Assembly (NCBI GenBank): GCA_963971285.1
Contig: OZ020244.1
Location: forward strand, 16,678,001-16,742,000
Direction of reading: 5' to 3'
DNA from: Astropecten irregularis
Taxonomy: Eukaryota; Echinodermata; Asteroidea; Paxillosida; Astropectinidae
Length of the DNA: 64,000 nucleotides
In this document: piece by piece, positions 24,266-35,430 of the stretch
Numbering within the stretch: the stretch's first letter is position 1
Layout: each line of letters begins with the position of its first letter
Made by a program: the position numbers and the translations under genes
Notes under the pieces: generated by a model
The model's input: only the letters and a program-made list of their open reading frames with translations
The model's database searches: none
Told to the model about the DNA's origin: nothing

Positions 24266-24337
24266 CGTTTGTTTTGAAACAGCGCCCTCTCTTGAATGCA
24301 ATGAATTCCCCCACCGAGCGAGCCACAAGAAAGAAGC

Positions 24338-24348
24338 AAGATGGCGGC
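24338..24348 (+). promoter_or_regulatory. YY1-type motif overlapping the DCP1 start codon
   Basis: AAGATGGCGGC covers the DCP1 ATG and is an exact match to the extended YY1 motif. That motif commonly sits just downstream of transcription starts in housekeeping genes, and in-frame overlap with the ATG is a known arrangement. The start site would then lie a few tens of bases upstream, giving a short leader. This is sequence match only. Confidence 0.5.
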
Positions 24349-24475
24349 CGACAGTAAAGCCGAAAATCGTATGAATCTCGCAGCGCTGCAACAATGCGAT
24401 CCGTACATAACGAACATCGTCCAGACGGCTAGTCAAGTAGCCCTGTACACGTTCAACGCGGAGGGAAACGAATGG
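24341..24475 (+). CDS. DCP1: mRNA-decapping enzyme 1 (DCP1), coding exon 1
   Basis: DCP1 is the EVH1-domain cofactor that activates the DCP2 catalytic subunit in 5'-3' mRNA decay, in the cytoplasm and P-bodies. This exon gives 45 codons beginning MAADSKAENRMNLAALQ, then CDPYITNIV and SQVALYTFNAEGNEW. Human DCP1B, from memory, has ISLAALQRHDPYINRIV, SQVALYTF and ANEW, so the match is nearly residue for residue. The start is supported by an in-frame TGA at 24302-24304, a purine at -3 and G at +4, and by the length of the family's N terminus. The exon ends in phase 0 at a consensus donor (TGG then GTAAGT). One paralogue type cannot be assigned: the sequence resembles DCP1B slightly more than DCP1A, as expected for a single pre-duplication gene. 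Local base composition is richer in CG than the surrounding introns. Confidence 0.95.
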
Positions 24476-25848
24476 GTAAGTTGGACGTCGGGAAAAGGGT
24501 TGAATTTGTTCTGTTGTTGCGATGCGAATTACAAAGCATGAACTTGAAGCAAGCACCTGTGACCTGATCATTACATGTGCAATAGTACATGCTGTGACTG
24601 TATTGCTATTTGCATTGTGTACCAAGACGTGCATGTGTGTAACAACGTTGTAGTGAAGCTGTATATAAACTGTAGTGTAGTGTACTGCACATACATGCAG
24701 TACTATGCACACACTTTGAGTGCACCCATGCTAGTAGTACTAGTAGTAGGCTTGCTACATTTGTTCACAGTTTAAACTCAGTGGCGCATTGGCAATGAAT
24801 GAACATTTGTTTTTGCAGAATGTCAACTCAATCATGTTTCTAAACTTATTTAACTTTCTACAGTTGATCAGGATCAATACATTTGTGTATTACTCCTACT
24901 TCTAGACTAAGCCTCCTTCTTCAGCCTTCTTTTTACAAATTTTGTGTAGGCCTAGTCCTATTACTTTTCTGGTTGCTATACAATTTGTGAAAACCATGGA
25001 TCTATTAATTAATATGGGTTTTGTGATAAGAAGGGATCCCCAAAGACATTGATTTTTTTAGTCCTTAAATAGCTTCTACTCCTCAAAAATGATACTTTTG
25101 ACATTCAGCAAATATGTTCCTGGGTCCTTAAAAGCCTGGATTGAAGAAATTTGTGCAACATTTCAGTGTAAAAATTCAATTTTTGTACGTGCTTCTTGCA
25201 AAGTTGAAAACAGCCCATCTAATCGCGTGAGACCATTTTGTCTGGTCTGGTTAGTCTAATGCCCGGACTCAACAGATCAAGAGTCTTCAAAATGTCAGAA
25301 GGCCATTTCCCATGCCACTTGACCAATCTCGGGGGTGGAAACCAGACTATTCTTGTCTGCGGCTTAGGCCCATATATTGTCAAGTAGAAAATGTTGAAAA
25401 CAGCATGATTTCCGATCGCGATTGCACGTGTTTCACCATTGCATGATTGCAACGTAATGTTGCAGTCTATGCATAACGCATGGACATGGAGGTTAATTAC
25501 ACTGTCTGTGTAACATTACCTGAAGTGCGCGATATATTTGCATGGCTAGATAGCGACAACTTTATCACCACATTACTGAACTTGACTCCTCTGAATCCCC
25601 TTAAAATTCAAATGCTCTTTGCATCTGCTAGAACTTGGCTGTAAGTACAATTATTTGCGGCAGGTTTGGGTTTTTCCCGCTAATGTAACTCAATGATACA
25701 CCCTGCTCATTTGCAGAGGTTTAAACCTCATAAATCAGCACTTTGTTCAGTCTTTTCACAATCCCAACTGTGCACCTGTCTAATGGATTGGCAAAAGCTA
25801 ATTTGGGATGGGACAGTCTTTTGCCACAGGAAGAAATTCACGTATTTG

Positions 25849-26110
25849 ATTTACGTATAACTTACAGGGTATGAAGATGGTGGTGGTAGAAATATACCAT
25901 TATAATTTTTCCGCCTGAAATGGTGTATTTATCTAGAAATTAGTAAAACAACAACCGAAAATCTTTTTGATCTTTTAAAAGATCAAGAATAAAAGAGAAA
26001 AGACTTAAGAAATACTGTGGCCATTTTTCACTGTTTTCGCAAAAAGTGGGCACCGTATGGGACTGAAATTTTTACAGATGACTATTATTGTATCGTCCTT
26101 GATATTTTCT
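25849..26110 (-). mobile_element. Family A MITE body, both ends lost
   Basis: In reverse orientation the stretch matches the family A interior, from ACGTATAACTTACAGGGTAT to GATGACTATTATTGTATCG. Neither terminal inverted repeat is present. It lies in DCP1 intron 1. Confidence 0.75.
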
Positions 26111-26678
26111 TATTATTCCACCCCTGTTTATACTTTGTATGTTGGACCCGTGATTTGGTACTAATTGACAAAAAAAGTGCAAGAAAATTGACAGATCTGC
26201 ACTGTATTTGATAAACAAATGTACAGTAACTGCTAAAATGCATGAAGGATCACAGAGTAATAGCGCCCTCTGTTGATTTTGATTCTTCAGTTCTTTGACA
26301 AAATGAGGCCATTCTTATCCATTTGTACAGAAGTGCATGGTATCAGGTTGCAAATTGTATTTGAATGGATGTAGGAAACACATTTTAAAGGAATAAAACC
26401 TGAATCCATGAAAATCCATCATCTTCACTTGTGGCTCAATCAAAATAATAATTCATATCCATTACATGCCTCTTCTGAATGTACAATTTTCTTGACAAGA
26501 AACCTTAATGGATTCTCTACTGTGCATTCCTGAATCCATCAAAATCCATCGAAATCCAATGGCTTTTAGCCTTTTAGTCTTTTAGTGTCCCACTCTAGAG
26601 TCTCAAAACGATGGAAATATGGACTGCTTTATTTATATTTTATATACAGCCTAGTTACTGATCCACTCATACCATAGA

Positions 26679-27113
26679 GCTATATTAAAATTACTAGAGT
26701 GCTAGCTCCGTGTACAGAGTGATGCCTGCTGGGCGCATCCATGTTTGTGCACAAACACAAAATTGTGTACGTTTTTTGTACGTTCATATGCAATCTGCGT
26801 TGTGTTCTACATGTATACAGGTGCGTTATCGAAGCCAAATGTACGCACCTCCGACAAATGCACGTTTCATTTTGCACAGTCCGCGTACACGCACTGCACT
26901 TCAGTCACGCAATGATTGCAAGCATCATCAAGATGAGCTACCGGTACCGTTCGCGCAAACTTGCGCGTTGCATATAGAGTACACTCTTCGAAAGGCATTC
27001 CAGTTCTTGTTCCACAGACACGCACACAATTCAAAATGACTGCACCCAGGACGGCTTCAAAGCGTCTACGCATGGAGATAGCAGAGCTAGTGCTCTAGTA
27101 ATTTTAATATAGC
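26679..27113. mobile_element. 435-bp MITE with TAGA duplication
   Basis: The 30-bp ends (GCTATATTAAAATTACTAGA and onwards) are inverted with two mismatches. TAGA flanks both sides (26675-26678, 27114-27117). The interior is unusually rich in CG and GTAC compared with the surrounding intron. The superfamily is not recognised. Confidence 0.82.
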
Positions 27114-27653
27114 TAGAACTGTGACTCGTACTGATAAGTGCTGGGCAAAATTGGGTAATTTCATATCCGGTTACTGATTGCACAAAAAATCAGGTCAACG
27201 GTTAATCTACGTAATCACATGTGCAACGTGTGTGATTTATGGTACATCATCTACAATGTGATCGTCGCTTGCAGATTATACTTTTTACGATGTTATTCTT
27301 TAGATCAAGCATTTAGATCAAGTACACAATGTTTCTGTTCAAGACCCATTATGTGAAAAGCGTGTTTCTACAAGTTGGCAAAATGGACAAAATAACTGAC
27401 TGAAATTCTACAGTTTACACTTTTTGTGTTGTTGAGCATGAGCCAAAGGTTTGTCGTTTTTTTTCCTTTCAGTTTCGGCCATCGGTTAGTAGAAATTTGT
27501 AATCGGATAATTAAATCCGGGTCGGTTAAAATCTCTAACTGGATAAAAATCCCAGCACTAATACTGATTTCATTCATGACCACATGTATACATGTTTGAA
27601 AGTATTTGTAATTTGTGTGTACAATTTGTGGTTCTTTATCTGTTTGTGTTTTT

Positions 27654-27782
27654 TTGTCATTTAGCCTTTGAGAAAGATCCTGCTAGGATCGAAACGCGTC
27701 AGGCCCTCCTAACTTTAAGCATTTGATATATTTCAGGTCATTTTGGCTGATGAGCAGTTTGCAGCAGTTTATTACTTGTATT
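27654..27782 (+). repeat. Family P repeat, single copy
   Basis: TTTGAGAAAGATCCTGCTAG then GATCGAAACGCGTCAGGCCC and a tail ending GCAGCAGTTTATTACTTGTA. It lies 80 bp before the acceptor of DCP1 exon 2. Confidence 0.82.
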
Positions 27783-27819
27783 GTTCTTTATCTGTTTGAA
27801 GTGAAGGTAGACAGATCAT

Positions 27820-27847
27820 TTTATTTATTTATTTATTTATTTATTTT
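27820..27847. repeat. (TTTA)n microsatellite next to the exon 2 acceptor
   Basis: About six TTTA units end 15 bases before DCP1 exon 2, within its pyrimidine-rich region. Confidence 0.85.
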
Positions 27848-27862
27848 TGTTGCTTCTTACAG

Positions 27863-27903
27863 GAGAAGACAGACATAGAGGGGAGCCTGTTTGTGTATGC
27901 AAG
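27863..27903 (+). CDS. DCP1: DCP1, coding exon 2
   Basis: This 41-nt exon follows a TTGCTTCTTACAG acceptor and is followed by a GTAAGC donor. Joined in phase 0 to exon 1 it reads EKTDIEGSLFVYA plus AG of an arginine or serine codon. Human DCP1A and DCP1B have EKTDIEGTLFVYRR and EKTDVEGTLFVYTR here, in the EVH1 domain. The exon is too short to appear as an open frame by itself and was found from the expected continuation of NEW. It ends in phase 2. The expected next segment (a SASPxHGFTIxNRL-like sequence) was not found downstream in this window. Confidence 0.93.
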
Positions 27904-28671
27904 GTAAGCAAGCTTCATTTCTTTTTGTTCACCACATACAAACTCTTGTATCAATATTTCACTTGATGGCATGACTGTGCATGCAGCCATTCACAGTATA
28001 GCTCCCTCTTGTGGCCAAACTTGGCAAGTGTTTGTATGAACTGATCTTTTCAGTGATGTTCACTTTTGATCAGTGTGGGTTTTTTTTTGCACAACAGCAA
28101 TGTAACTAGTGATTTCGTCTCCCAGATTGCAGGGGAGGAAGAATATGGAGTGGACAATGTTTGACCAGTGTGGGCATGATTCATTAGCAGTGGAATTTTG
28201 TAATTGTTTGATGTGTTTTACGGGTTTAATGAATTATTTTTCTAGTATTCTTTTTCATCTCTATATATTTGTGTTCACATTTGAAAAGTAGAAACATTTG
28301 AAACTCTGTAGGCAATAATGATTAAAATATTTTTTAAGTTAAGTAATAAACTGCTACAAACAATTATTTTTGGGAAAATTGGTAACCAGAAAAAATCACG
28401 GTAAGCCATGTTGCTCGAGACATTTGAACCTGATTTTGTCTTCCATGTCTAGTACTTTAATATTTTTCTTCTGAAAGTGTCTTTTTTGGTTAGATTTCCA
28501 ACATATTTAGGGTAAAAAGCAATGATTGAACTCATTTGATAAGGTTGAGCACTGTACATTGGACAAACAAAGTATGTACAGTAGACATACATGGAAGAAT
28601 ATACATATTACAGTATCCACAATTGTTATTACAAGCAATCATAAGGACCTGACATCCCTCATTTCAATCGT

Positions 28672-28808
28672 CTCCTGATGAGGACTAGTCACTAGAGCAG
28701 GCTAGTCTAAACATTGATACCTCAATACGAGAAGTGCAGACGATATAGAAGTGCAAAAGTACAAGTTGATTCTTACATGGTGTTTCCGCAGACCGATCCA
28801 CATATTAC
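28672..28808 (+). repeat. Hammerhead-like repeat (family H), copy 2
   Basis: CCTGATGAGGACTAGTCACT, then GAGCAGGCTAGTCTAAACAT. The GAAA element is changed to TAAA. It ends near TTACATGGTGTTTCCGCAGA. Confidence 0.55.
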
Positions 28809-29334
28809 AGTATTCTTATTAGTGATTTATTTGGGGTCAGGCAACTGGAAGATTTATTTGCGCTTTTTTTGCTTCAGTAGGATCTTTTACACTCATGAAG
28901 TATTAAGATTTGACATTTCACTCAAAATGAGGGTGGGGCGAGGGCAAATTGGGGCCGACGTCTTGTGGATAAGAGGGGAGGATCAGAAACTGGTGACTAG
29001 ATACAGTACATAGAGTATTAATGTATCAAGCATCTAGCTATGACTATATCAGTCTCATTGTACTCCTACATCAATCTTCTGCCTCCATATCAATGGCCTG
29101 CCTATGGCCTGCACAATCTCCCACATTAATCTTCTGAAATGAAGACTTGGATCGTGGTTCATTTCACAAACATGACAAAGAGGTAACAAAAATAGAAGAA
29201 CCACTCAAATATGTATTTGATTGGTAGCTTGCGCGTGGGGTCTGTAACTCTGATTATATTGTTCTTAATAAATGGACGAAGCAATTTTCCCTTCGGTAAA
29301 GGACACGTCATTGAGATGCTGTTACATGTACATA

Positions 29335-29465
29335 GGGTGCGTTCGTTTAGCTTCCACAGGGCAGCCCTGACCTGGGAATAGTTGTGTATTCTGCACAAAA
29401 CAACCGAGAGGTTTGGGTTGCGAGATTGACTGATGTCGACGTGTGCAAACTAAATGAACGCACCC
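29335..29465. mobile_element. 131-bp MITE with GGGTGCGTTC ends
   Basis: GGGTGCGTTCGTTTAG and CTAAATGAACGCACCC are inverted repeats with one mismatch. The GGGTGCGTTC terminus recalls hAT or Harbinger MITEs, but no clear target duplication is seen. Confidence 0.75.
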
Positions 29466-30689
29466 AAAGACTCACTGTAACATTCAAAGGGCAGCAAGGT
29501 TGTGAACAGGGGTACCTTGGCAGTCGCATTTTGATGCCTCTGTGAAGTTAAGATCCATGCTTGTTGATAGCTCGACAGTTCAGCAATTCAATTGAATGCA
29601 AAATAGAATTAGTGTGTCCGGGCGTATCTTTGTAGCGACCCTTTGTGGGATACAACACCTGCCGAGCTACAAATTACAAATTGACTACAAACACGCAAGC
29701 TTCACAAACGGGCCAGGAAACTGCCACATCCACTCAGTTGTTCATCAAGTTCCAACCCTTCCCTTCCCAACCCCTATCTCGTCATTCTGTTTTGTGCAAT
29801 TTGTAGCTTGTTAATACACGGCCGATTAGTTTGGTCATCTAATTGTAGATGCACACTGGCAGCGAGCAAGGTGACTGGCCTGTTAATACCTGTACAAGTT
29901 GAGGTCAGTGCCATCGGTGATGTCAACCCGCACACCTCTTGGTGTCTCAATCAATCACTACGTAATTACTGCCGTGATATCAAAACGTAACATTTAATTA
30001 CGGCCGGGGAAGGGTTTGGGGAGGGAAGGGCTGTTGATGGTGACGACTTGACAAAGAATTTATCAAACTGAACTTTGGACTTGTCTGTTGTTCAGTTGGA
30101 GAATCGATTTTGAAATTAATAATCAAGATTGATGTGATTACTATCCACACCCTGTCTGCGCTGATTAATTTAAGGACAATCTTTCGCAATTTGTTTCATA
30201 AGCTAGGGGTAAATTTCATTTATAAGGCTTGTGTTCACAAAGTCTTTGCTAAGCATGAGAATTTCTTACTTGGCGAAATCAGAATTCCCAGCAAAAAAAA
30301 ACCTCTTGTGGTTTAGAAGCTGGCCCTCTATTGATTGCAAGGAGATAGTTTAAGTAATGCATCAACAATTGGGAACGTTGCTATAGTTTTCTATGATTCT
30401 GATTGTCTGATTCTTATAAACTTGTTATCTTTAGAGACAATAATTCTGAATGAATAATATATACATTGTTTGTTCACTATCCATTACCTGACTTAATTTT
30501 ATGTCTTAAATTGACAAGCTTATTTGCATGATTCACAGAATGTTTAGCTTGAATGAAGTCTGACAAATCTGGCAAATGCAATGCTGTGAGGCTGTAACTT
30601 TGTGTTATTCTCTTCAAGTGTATGATTGGTGGATCTTAGTGCATATTTTGTACAGCGGATTGCTGTTTCATCTACATTGGGTTGCTCTG

Positions 30690-31098
30690 GTCTGGTGTGT
30701 TGTGTTGTATGTACTCATGGTCTTGTGGTCAATCTACAGATTGTGGGTTCGAGTCCAGCCATGGGCTATTGTTGCTTGCATCCTTGGGCAAGATGCTTTG
30801 TCACATATTTGCTCCTCTTCACCCAGGCGTTAATGGATACCTCCCCTGTGAGGGTTGAGTTTGATCAGCCTTTTTGTGCTTTGCAGCAGCAGGAAGGGGG
30901 CGGGGCCTGTATTTATCCCCAGATAGTTGAGATTGTTTCATGAATGTAGATGTAGCCCGATGGTCAGGGATAATAATAATATGCGCATAGAGACATCTGT
31001 TGTAATGCGCTGTATAAATTTGTAATGCGCAGTTTAGTATATTGATATAGTAGCTGTGCAATATAAATATCCATACATGTACAGTATTATTATTCTTA
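30690..31098 (+). mobile_element. Second SINE family, longer copy
   Basis: The box B is GTGGGTTCGAGTCCAGCC (30742-30759). The central domain CATCCTTGGGCAAGATGCTT matches the copy at 1491, and a GTAATGCGC-rich 3' part ends in TATTATTATT. The 3' GCGC motif suggests mobilisation by a CR1-like LINE. Confidence 0.75.
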
Positions 31099-31175
31099 CA
31101 TGCATGCCAAATACACACGTACCATTTTCAAATCATGGCTGAATCTTAAAATTAGACATGTTAATAATATCTCTC

Positions 31176-31305
31176 TATCCTGAGGACGACTAGCGCACAC
31201 TGGTCGAAACGTCGAGAATCCACTCTCATCGGTCCTTTTTAGGACCACACATCTTTCTAAAAGAGATTTATGATACATGGTGTTACCGCAAGTCTTACTC
31301 ATTCT
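31176..31305 (+). repeat. Hammerhead-like repeat (family H), copy 3
   Basis: CCTGAGGACGACTAGCGCAC, then ACTGGTCGAAACGTCGAGAA. A second short hairpin (GTCCTTTTTAGGAC) follows. It ends near ATACATGGTGTTACCGCAAG. Confidence 0.55.
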
Positions 31306-31869
31306 AGTCTCTCCACCATGCAAAATGTCAAACCTTACTTAAATATACATGTGTTAATGCTGAGTATGACATACATCATATTGCTAAGTGAAATGATAAC
31401 CCACACAAGACTTTTCGGATCCCGGAGGTTTAAACAAATCCAGAAGTCATAGCAGTCCAACTACAATGAAAAAATTGGTGCTTCATGGCTTGTTTGATGT
31501 GCTTAGCCCGGATTAGTTACTAGAAACAAGTATCCCCTTCTGACCCTAGATTCTCGAGTGGATCGCTTCTCTTTGCCCTCAGGCTGTGAGACTCTGTGAG
31601 AGGGCAGGTGGGCCAAGCCAGTTAATAAATGTAGCTCTCTGAAACGAGATGCTGACTTGACTCTGTGAAGAATCCACCACGGACGTATGCATGTCAGGTT
31701 AACTCAGGTATCACGTACGTTGTGCGTGTACATGAAGATGATGAACTTACTGTCGCTGAGGCTTCTTTCTGAGTTCACTTCAAAGTTCACTCCGAGCAGC
31801 ATTGAGTTCTGCTCTCTTGTTTTTTTCTTTTTTGGTTTAATCTCCAAATTGTATCGTATGAAGCCAATA

Positions 31870-32087
31870 GGCCTTTTCACACGACGCTAAAAAAAACTCT
31901 CAACCATTGAGAAATTCTCTCATGGGTCTGGTCCTTGGTCTAAATCTCTCAAGGATTCACCAGGGACGTCGGTCACTCTCAAGCATTGGTGTCCTTTCAC
32001 ACGATGACACTTTTGTATTAAGATTTTGCAACCATGAGAGAATTTCTCAATGGTTGAGAGATTTTTTTAGCATTGTGTGAAAAGGCC
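31870..32087. mobile_element. 218-bp MITE with GGCCTTTTCACAC ends
   Basis: The inverted ends extend about 55 bp, from GGCCTTTTCACACGACGCTA through CTCAACCATTGAGAAATTCT. The flanking triplets are ATA and TTA, an imperfect TWA-type duplication. The long arms contain their own small palindrome (CTCAACCATTGAG). Confidence 0.82.
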
Positions 32088-32090
32088 TTA

Positions 32091-34314
32091 AGTGGTTTTC
32101 TTATTCAGTGTGATATTTTTCAAAGTTTGCTCACAGCTGAAAATTCCCCCCCCCTACTCATGCCCCACGAATGATGGATGATAGAGACTCTTGAGAAAAA
32201 AATATAATAGAAAATATTTCCCCAGTTAGGGGGTCCGTTGCCTTTAATGGCCATTGTACTTTCTAAGGCTAAAGACCCCTGGCATACATGATAAATAGAC
32301 TTGAAGCATTCAGTCTGTGCAAGATGATCTGTCCTTTATGTTACCATTGTGAGAGAGGAAATATTTTAAAGGTTTGGAAGTTACGCGAATAGGTTAAGAG
32401 TATTAAAGCGTATTGTTGCAAATCCTGAGCCCTTTCTAATTTTCAAAGGTCATAGTATTGCCGTGGAAGTAAAATGGTGAATTAGAACCCTTTTTATTTG
32501 AGCAAAAGGAGAAAAAATGGAGGAGAAATATAAAAGAAGAGGTGGAATTGGAGAAGGGATGTGACCTTTTAATTCTTGTATCAATTGCATCGGTCTTCGT
32601 GCGGGTATTAAAATGCCTGCTTGGGAAATGCAAGCCGGGACATTTTGATTTTTAGACTTGCTCAGGAGAAGCTTGCCGTCCCCCCTGCTGTGAATCGTGA
32701 TGTCTAGTTGGCCCCTCGTTCCCGTCACGTCAGTCTCTTCACCCTCCAGTGACATGTCTGAGCCGACCAATTTTCTGATTACGCACGTTCCCATTTTGTT
32801 CGGGTAATTAATCTTTAATTACGTCGGCAGCCGGTAATCAAATCTCCCGACTTCAGACAGGCGGAGAATCCCCAGTCCAGGGACTTCACCAACACCAGGA
32901 CAGTTTAAGAGACTCTCTCTACTGTTTTGATTTCAAGGCCTCTTGGCAGCTTAATAATAATACCAGCTTCTCATTTCAGCCCCTTAATTTGAGTTTAAGA
33001 AACGAGGAGAATCTCAAATTTTGCTTTCTTAATTTGTTGGATTCGTGAGTGTGCTTCTTCACGCCCCTAAGCACTATATATCTACATACAGTTTTTCAGA
33101 TTAACCAGACAATCAGTCATGTGCTTCTCCCCCATTGCCTTAGAACCATAATGCAAGAATTTCAATTTGATGTGTATTTATTTTTTTATTGAGCGAGGGG
33201 AGGGGGGGGGGAAAGAGAGGCTATCCTGAAGTGGCTCCTGATAAAATAAATAAAGGTATTTCAAATTTAATTTTGGATTTAATTGCAGGGCTTCTATTCG
33301 GAACCGGATGGAAAATCAGTACTTACACTGTATTTTCTTAATGCACGGCAGAACAGTATTTCCAATTCTTACTGTTTTAATAAGGTAGATGAATTGCCTT
33401 TTCAGTATTCGGGCACTTTTAGAACATATCCTTTATTTTCTGGCCTACAAGCGCTTACCAGTGTTGAAGTACAAAAAAAAATTGATTTTGTGAACAATTT
33501 ATTTGCCAGCTGGTGGCCAACTTGCTGTAAAAAAAAGAGAACAAGGAAAAAAGTGACCATCATTAAGAAGAAGTTTTTTATACAAATTTTAAAAATTCAT
33601 GTCAGGAAAATGGAACTGAATCTTTGAAACAGCGTATGGTTTGTCTCTGATTGTGTTTGTTTACCCTCATATTGCAAATTACAAGAGAAAATGTATGAAT
33701 ATATTCTGGTTGGTCAAGTCGTCACCATATGGCCACACCTGTCCCAGAGTTAGTAGCTGACCGTTATGGCCACCACGGTTGGTGAAATTTCAAGATTGTT
33801 TGCAGAAATCATTCATATGAGCCTCATTCATATTGCTGTTCTTTATTATTGATGAACATGAATATGTTTTTTGATTAGGGTGGGTAATAAGATTGTCACG
33901 ATGAAAGGTATACATTAATATCAAATAATCAGGATACAAGATAACATTAGCTCAGGTCTAATAAGCAGAAAACTCCCCTCTCCCAATCGTAGTAAAATCT
34001 TGCCGTAATTGAACGGCAGTATACACCATATTCTGAGATGAGTTCAGGTACCGACTTTATGAAAGTCTGAACACACTGTGCCGGCCCTGTAATCCTCTAA
34101 GAACAAATCTGCAGCTTAATGCCATGTCACATGTGCCGTTATTCATTGAATATTGACGTTGATTGACAGCAGGTCAGCTAACTTGGCCCCTCCCCACCCC
34201 CTCCCTCTCCCCAAATACGTCCAACTCCAAGAGAACATCTTCTTGACACCAAAAGCATAATATTTGATTTGTAACACCTATTGCTATGAGGATTTTTGCA
34301 TGAATCGTTGAATC
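32091..34314. other. No recognisable feature
   Basis: Unique-looking intronic sequence with a G-rich run near 33195. A minus-strand open frame at 32450-32794 has no recognised homology. Confidence 0.4.
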
Positions 34315-34501
34315 TTAAAGGTACAATACATGATTGGTAAAGGTCACAGAACAGCACTCGCACTTAGCCTGATGAAACATGTATATGAAATAATAAACAA
34401 TAAACCATTACCTGTGAAAATTTGAGCTTGAAAGTTATACGTAAATCATGTGTTAACATTTCTGTTTGGGTATGTTACCAATCCTGTACTCTACCTTTAA
34501 A
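34315..34501 (+). mobile_element. Family B MITE, internally deleted
   Basis: Left end TTAAAGGTACAATACATGAT and right end CCAATCCTGTACTCTACCTT are inverted repeats. About 170 bp of the family B middle is absent. It lies in presumed DCP1 intron 2. Confidence 0.82.
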
Positions 34502-35430
34502 AGGCTTTGATTTCCTACAGAAAGTGAAAAAATAATAGAAATGCCCTTTCCGAAGAAGACTTATTTTTTTTATCATAGGTATGCAAGGTATTAAATTATT
34601 TCAAATTATTTCCAACCCCAAAGATAATTTGCTGGTTTTTTTTTTATAATCATCAAATAACCACAAGGAAAACTGCCTAGATAGTTTTCTAAAAGACAAA
34701 CCCCGCGGCAGAATTCCTGAACCAAATTTGCTGTAGATGGATTTCGTAATTTTCACAAAAATGAATGTGAAAATGGATGGTATTAACAAAAAAAACATAT
34801 GAAATTGGTGGCCCCCATTCTGTTTGAGATTAATAATCTAGTGGAAATGCTTTGTGAAACATGCGTACTGGTGATTCCAGTTGCATTCGTATCTTATTAG
34901 GATCTAAGGTCTTTAAGAAACCAAGCTTGACTTGGGACTTATTTCGATACTTCCATTTGAGGCCCACAAAATGAAACAAAGGGATTGGGACACATGACGA
35001 AGCCGAATAAAGGCTCCAGCTTCACCATGTATCTCACGCCCTTCATATTATAATGAAATACAAAATGGCGATAGCATAGTAAACTCCAAAGACTAGCCTC
35101 AAGACTCATTTCGTAAAGGCCTCAAGTATCAGGTAGCCAACAATCTTTTACAACCTTGTTCCCTGCACTTAACCCCGCCGGTTCGTGGGTTCATTTGTCA
35201 TCATTTGCCATCAGGGAGGGTGGTCTTCCAGCTGAGCTCTACTGTTGTCTTAAAGAGAGGTTCATGAACTGTTGAACGGACAATGTTCATCCTTTGCATT
35301 TTTTTTTCCTTTTGCAATAACATTGCAATGTATTACTAATCAGCAACCGTGCACTGTATGTCGAATCTGTTCAGTATTTGACTCCAATGGGGTCAGTTTG
35401 TTTTCTAATGTCTTGAATGCAGGATGAGTA

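Larger units (their letters stand above)
18272..24337. other. Divergent interval between Cav1 and DCP1
   Basis: These 6 kb separate the 5' parts of two oppositely transcribed genes, so they should hold the DCP1 promoter and probably the Cav1 first exon and promoter. Visible content is a family C MITE (18371-18630), a hammerhead-like repeat (19070-19195), a LINE-like tail (20641-20790), a 19-bp perfect hairpin (21133-21180), a DR1 nuclear-receptor motif (22106-22118), a family A MITE (22470-22811) and a CACGTG E-box (24260-24265). No convincing Cav1 initiator exon was identified. Confidence 0.6.
24476..27862 (+). other. DCP1: DCP1 intron 1
   Basis: This is a major-class GT-AG intron of 3,387 nt between the two DCP1 exons. 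It contains a minus-strand family A MITE remnant (25849-26110), a 435-bp MITE with a 4-bp target duplication (26679-27113), a hairpin repeat (27654-27782) and a TTTA microsatellite just before the acceptor. The remainder, including 24476-25848, shows no coding signal to me. Confidence 0.85.

Noticed and set aside
24098-24712. Longest open frame in the window, 204 codons on the minus strand
   Set aside because: It runs antisense to DCP1 exon 1, has no recognisable domain and is explained by the DCP1 coding sequence plus chance.
33283-33627. Open frame after a possible TTTAATTGCAG acceptor as DCP1 exon 3
   Set aside because: The peptide does not match SASPxHGFTIxNRL or any later DCP1 segment.
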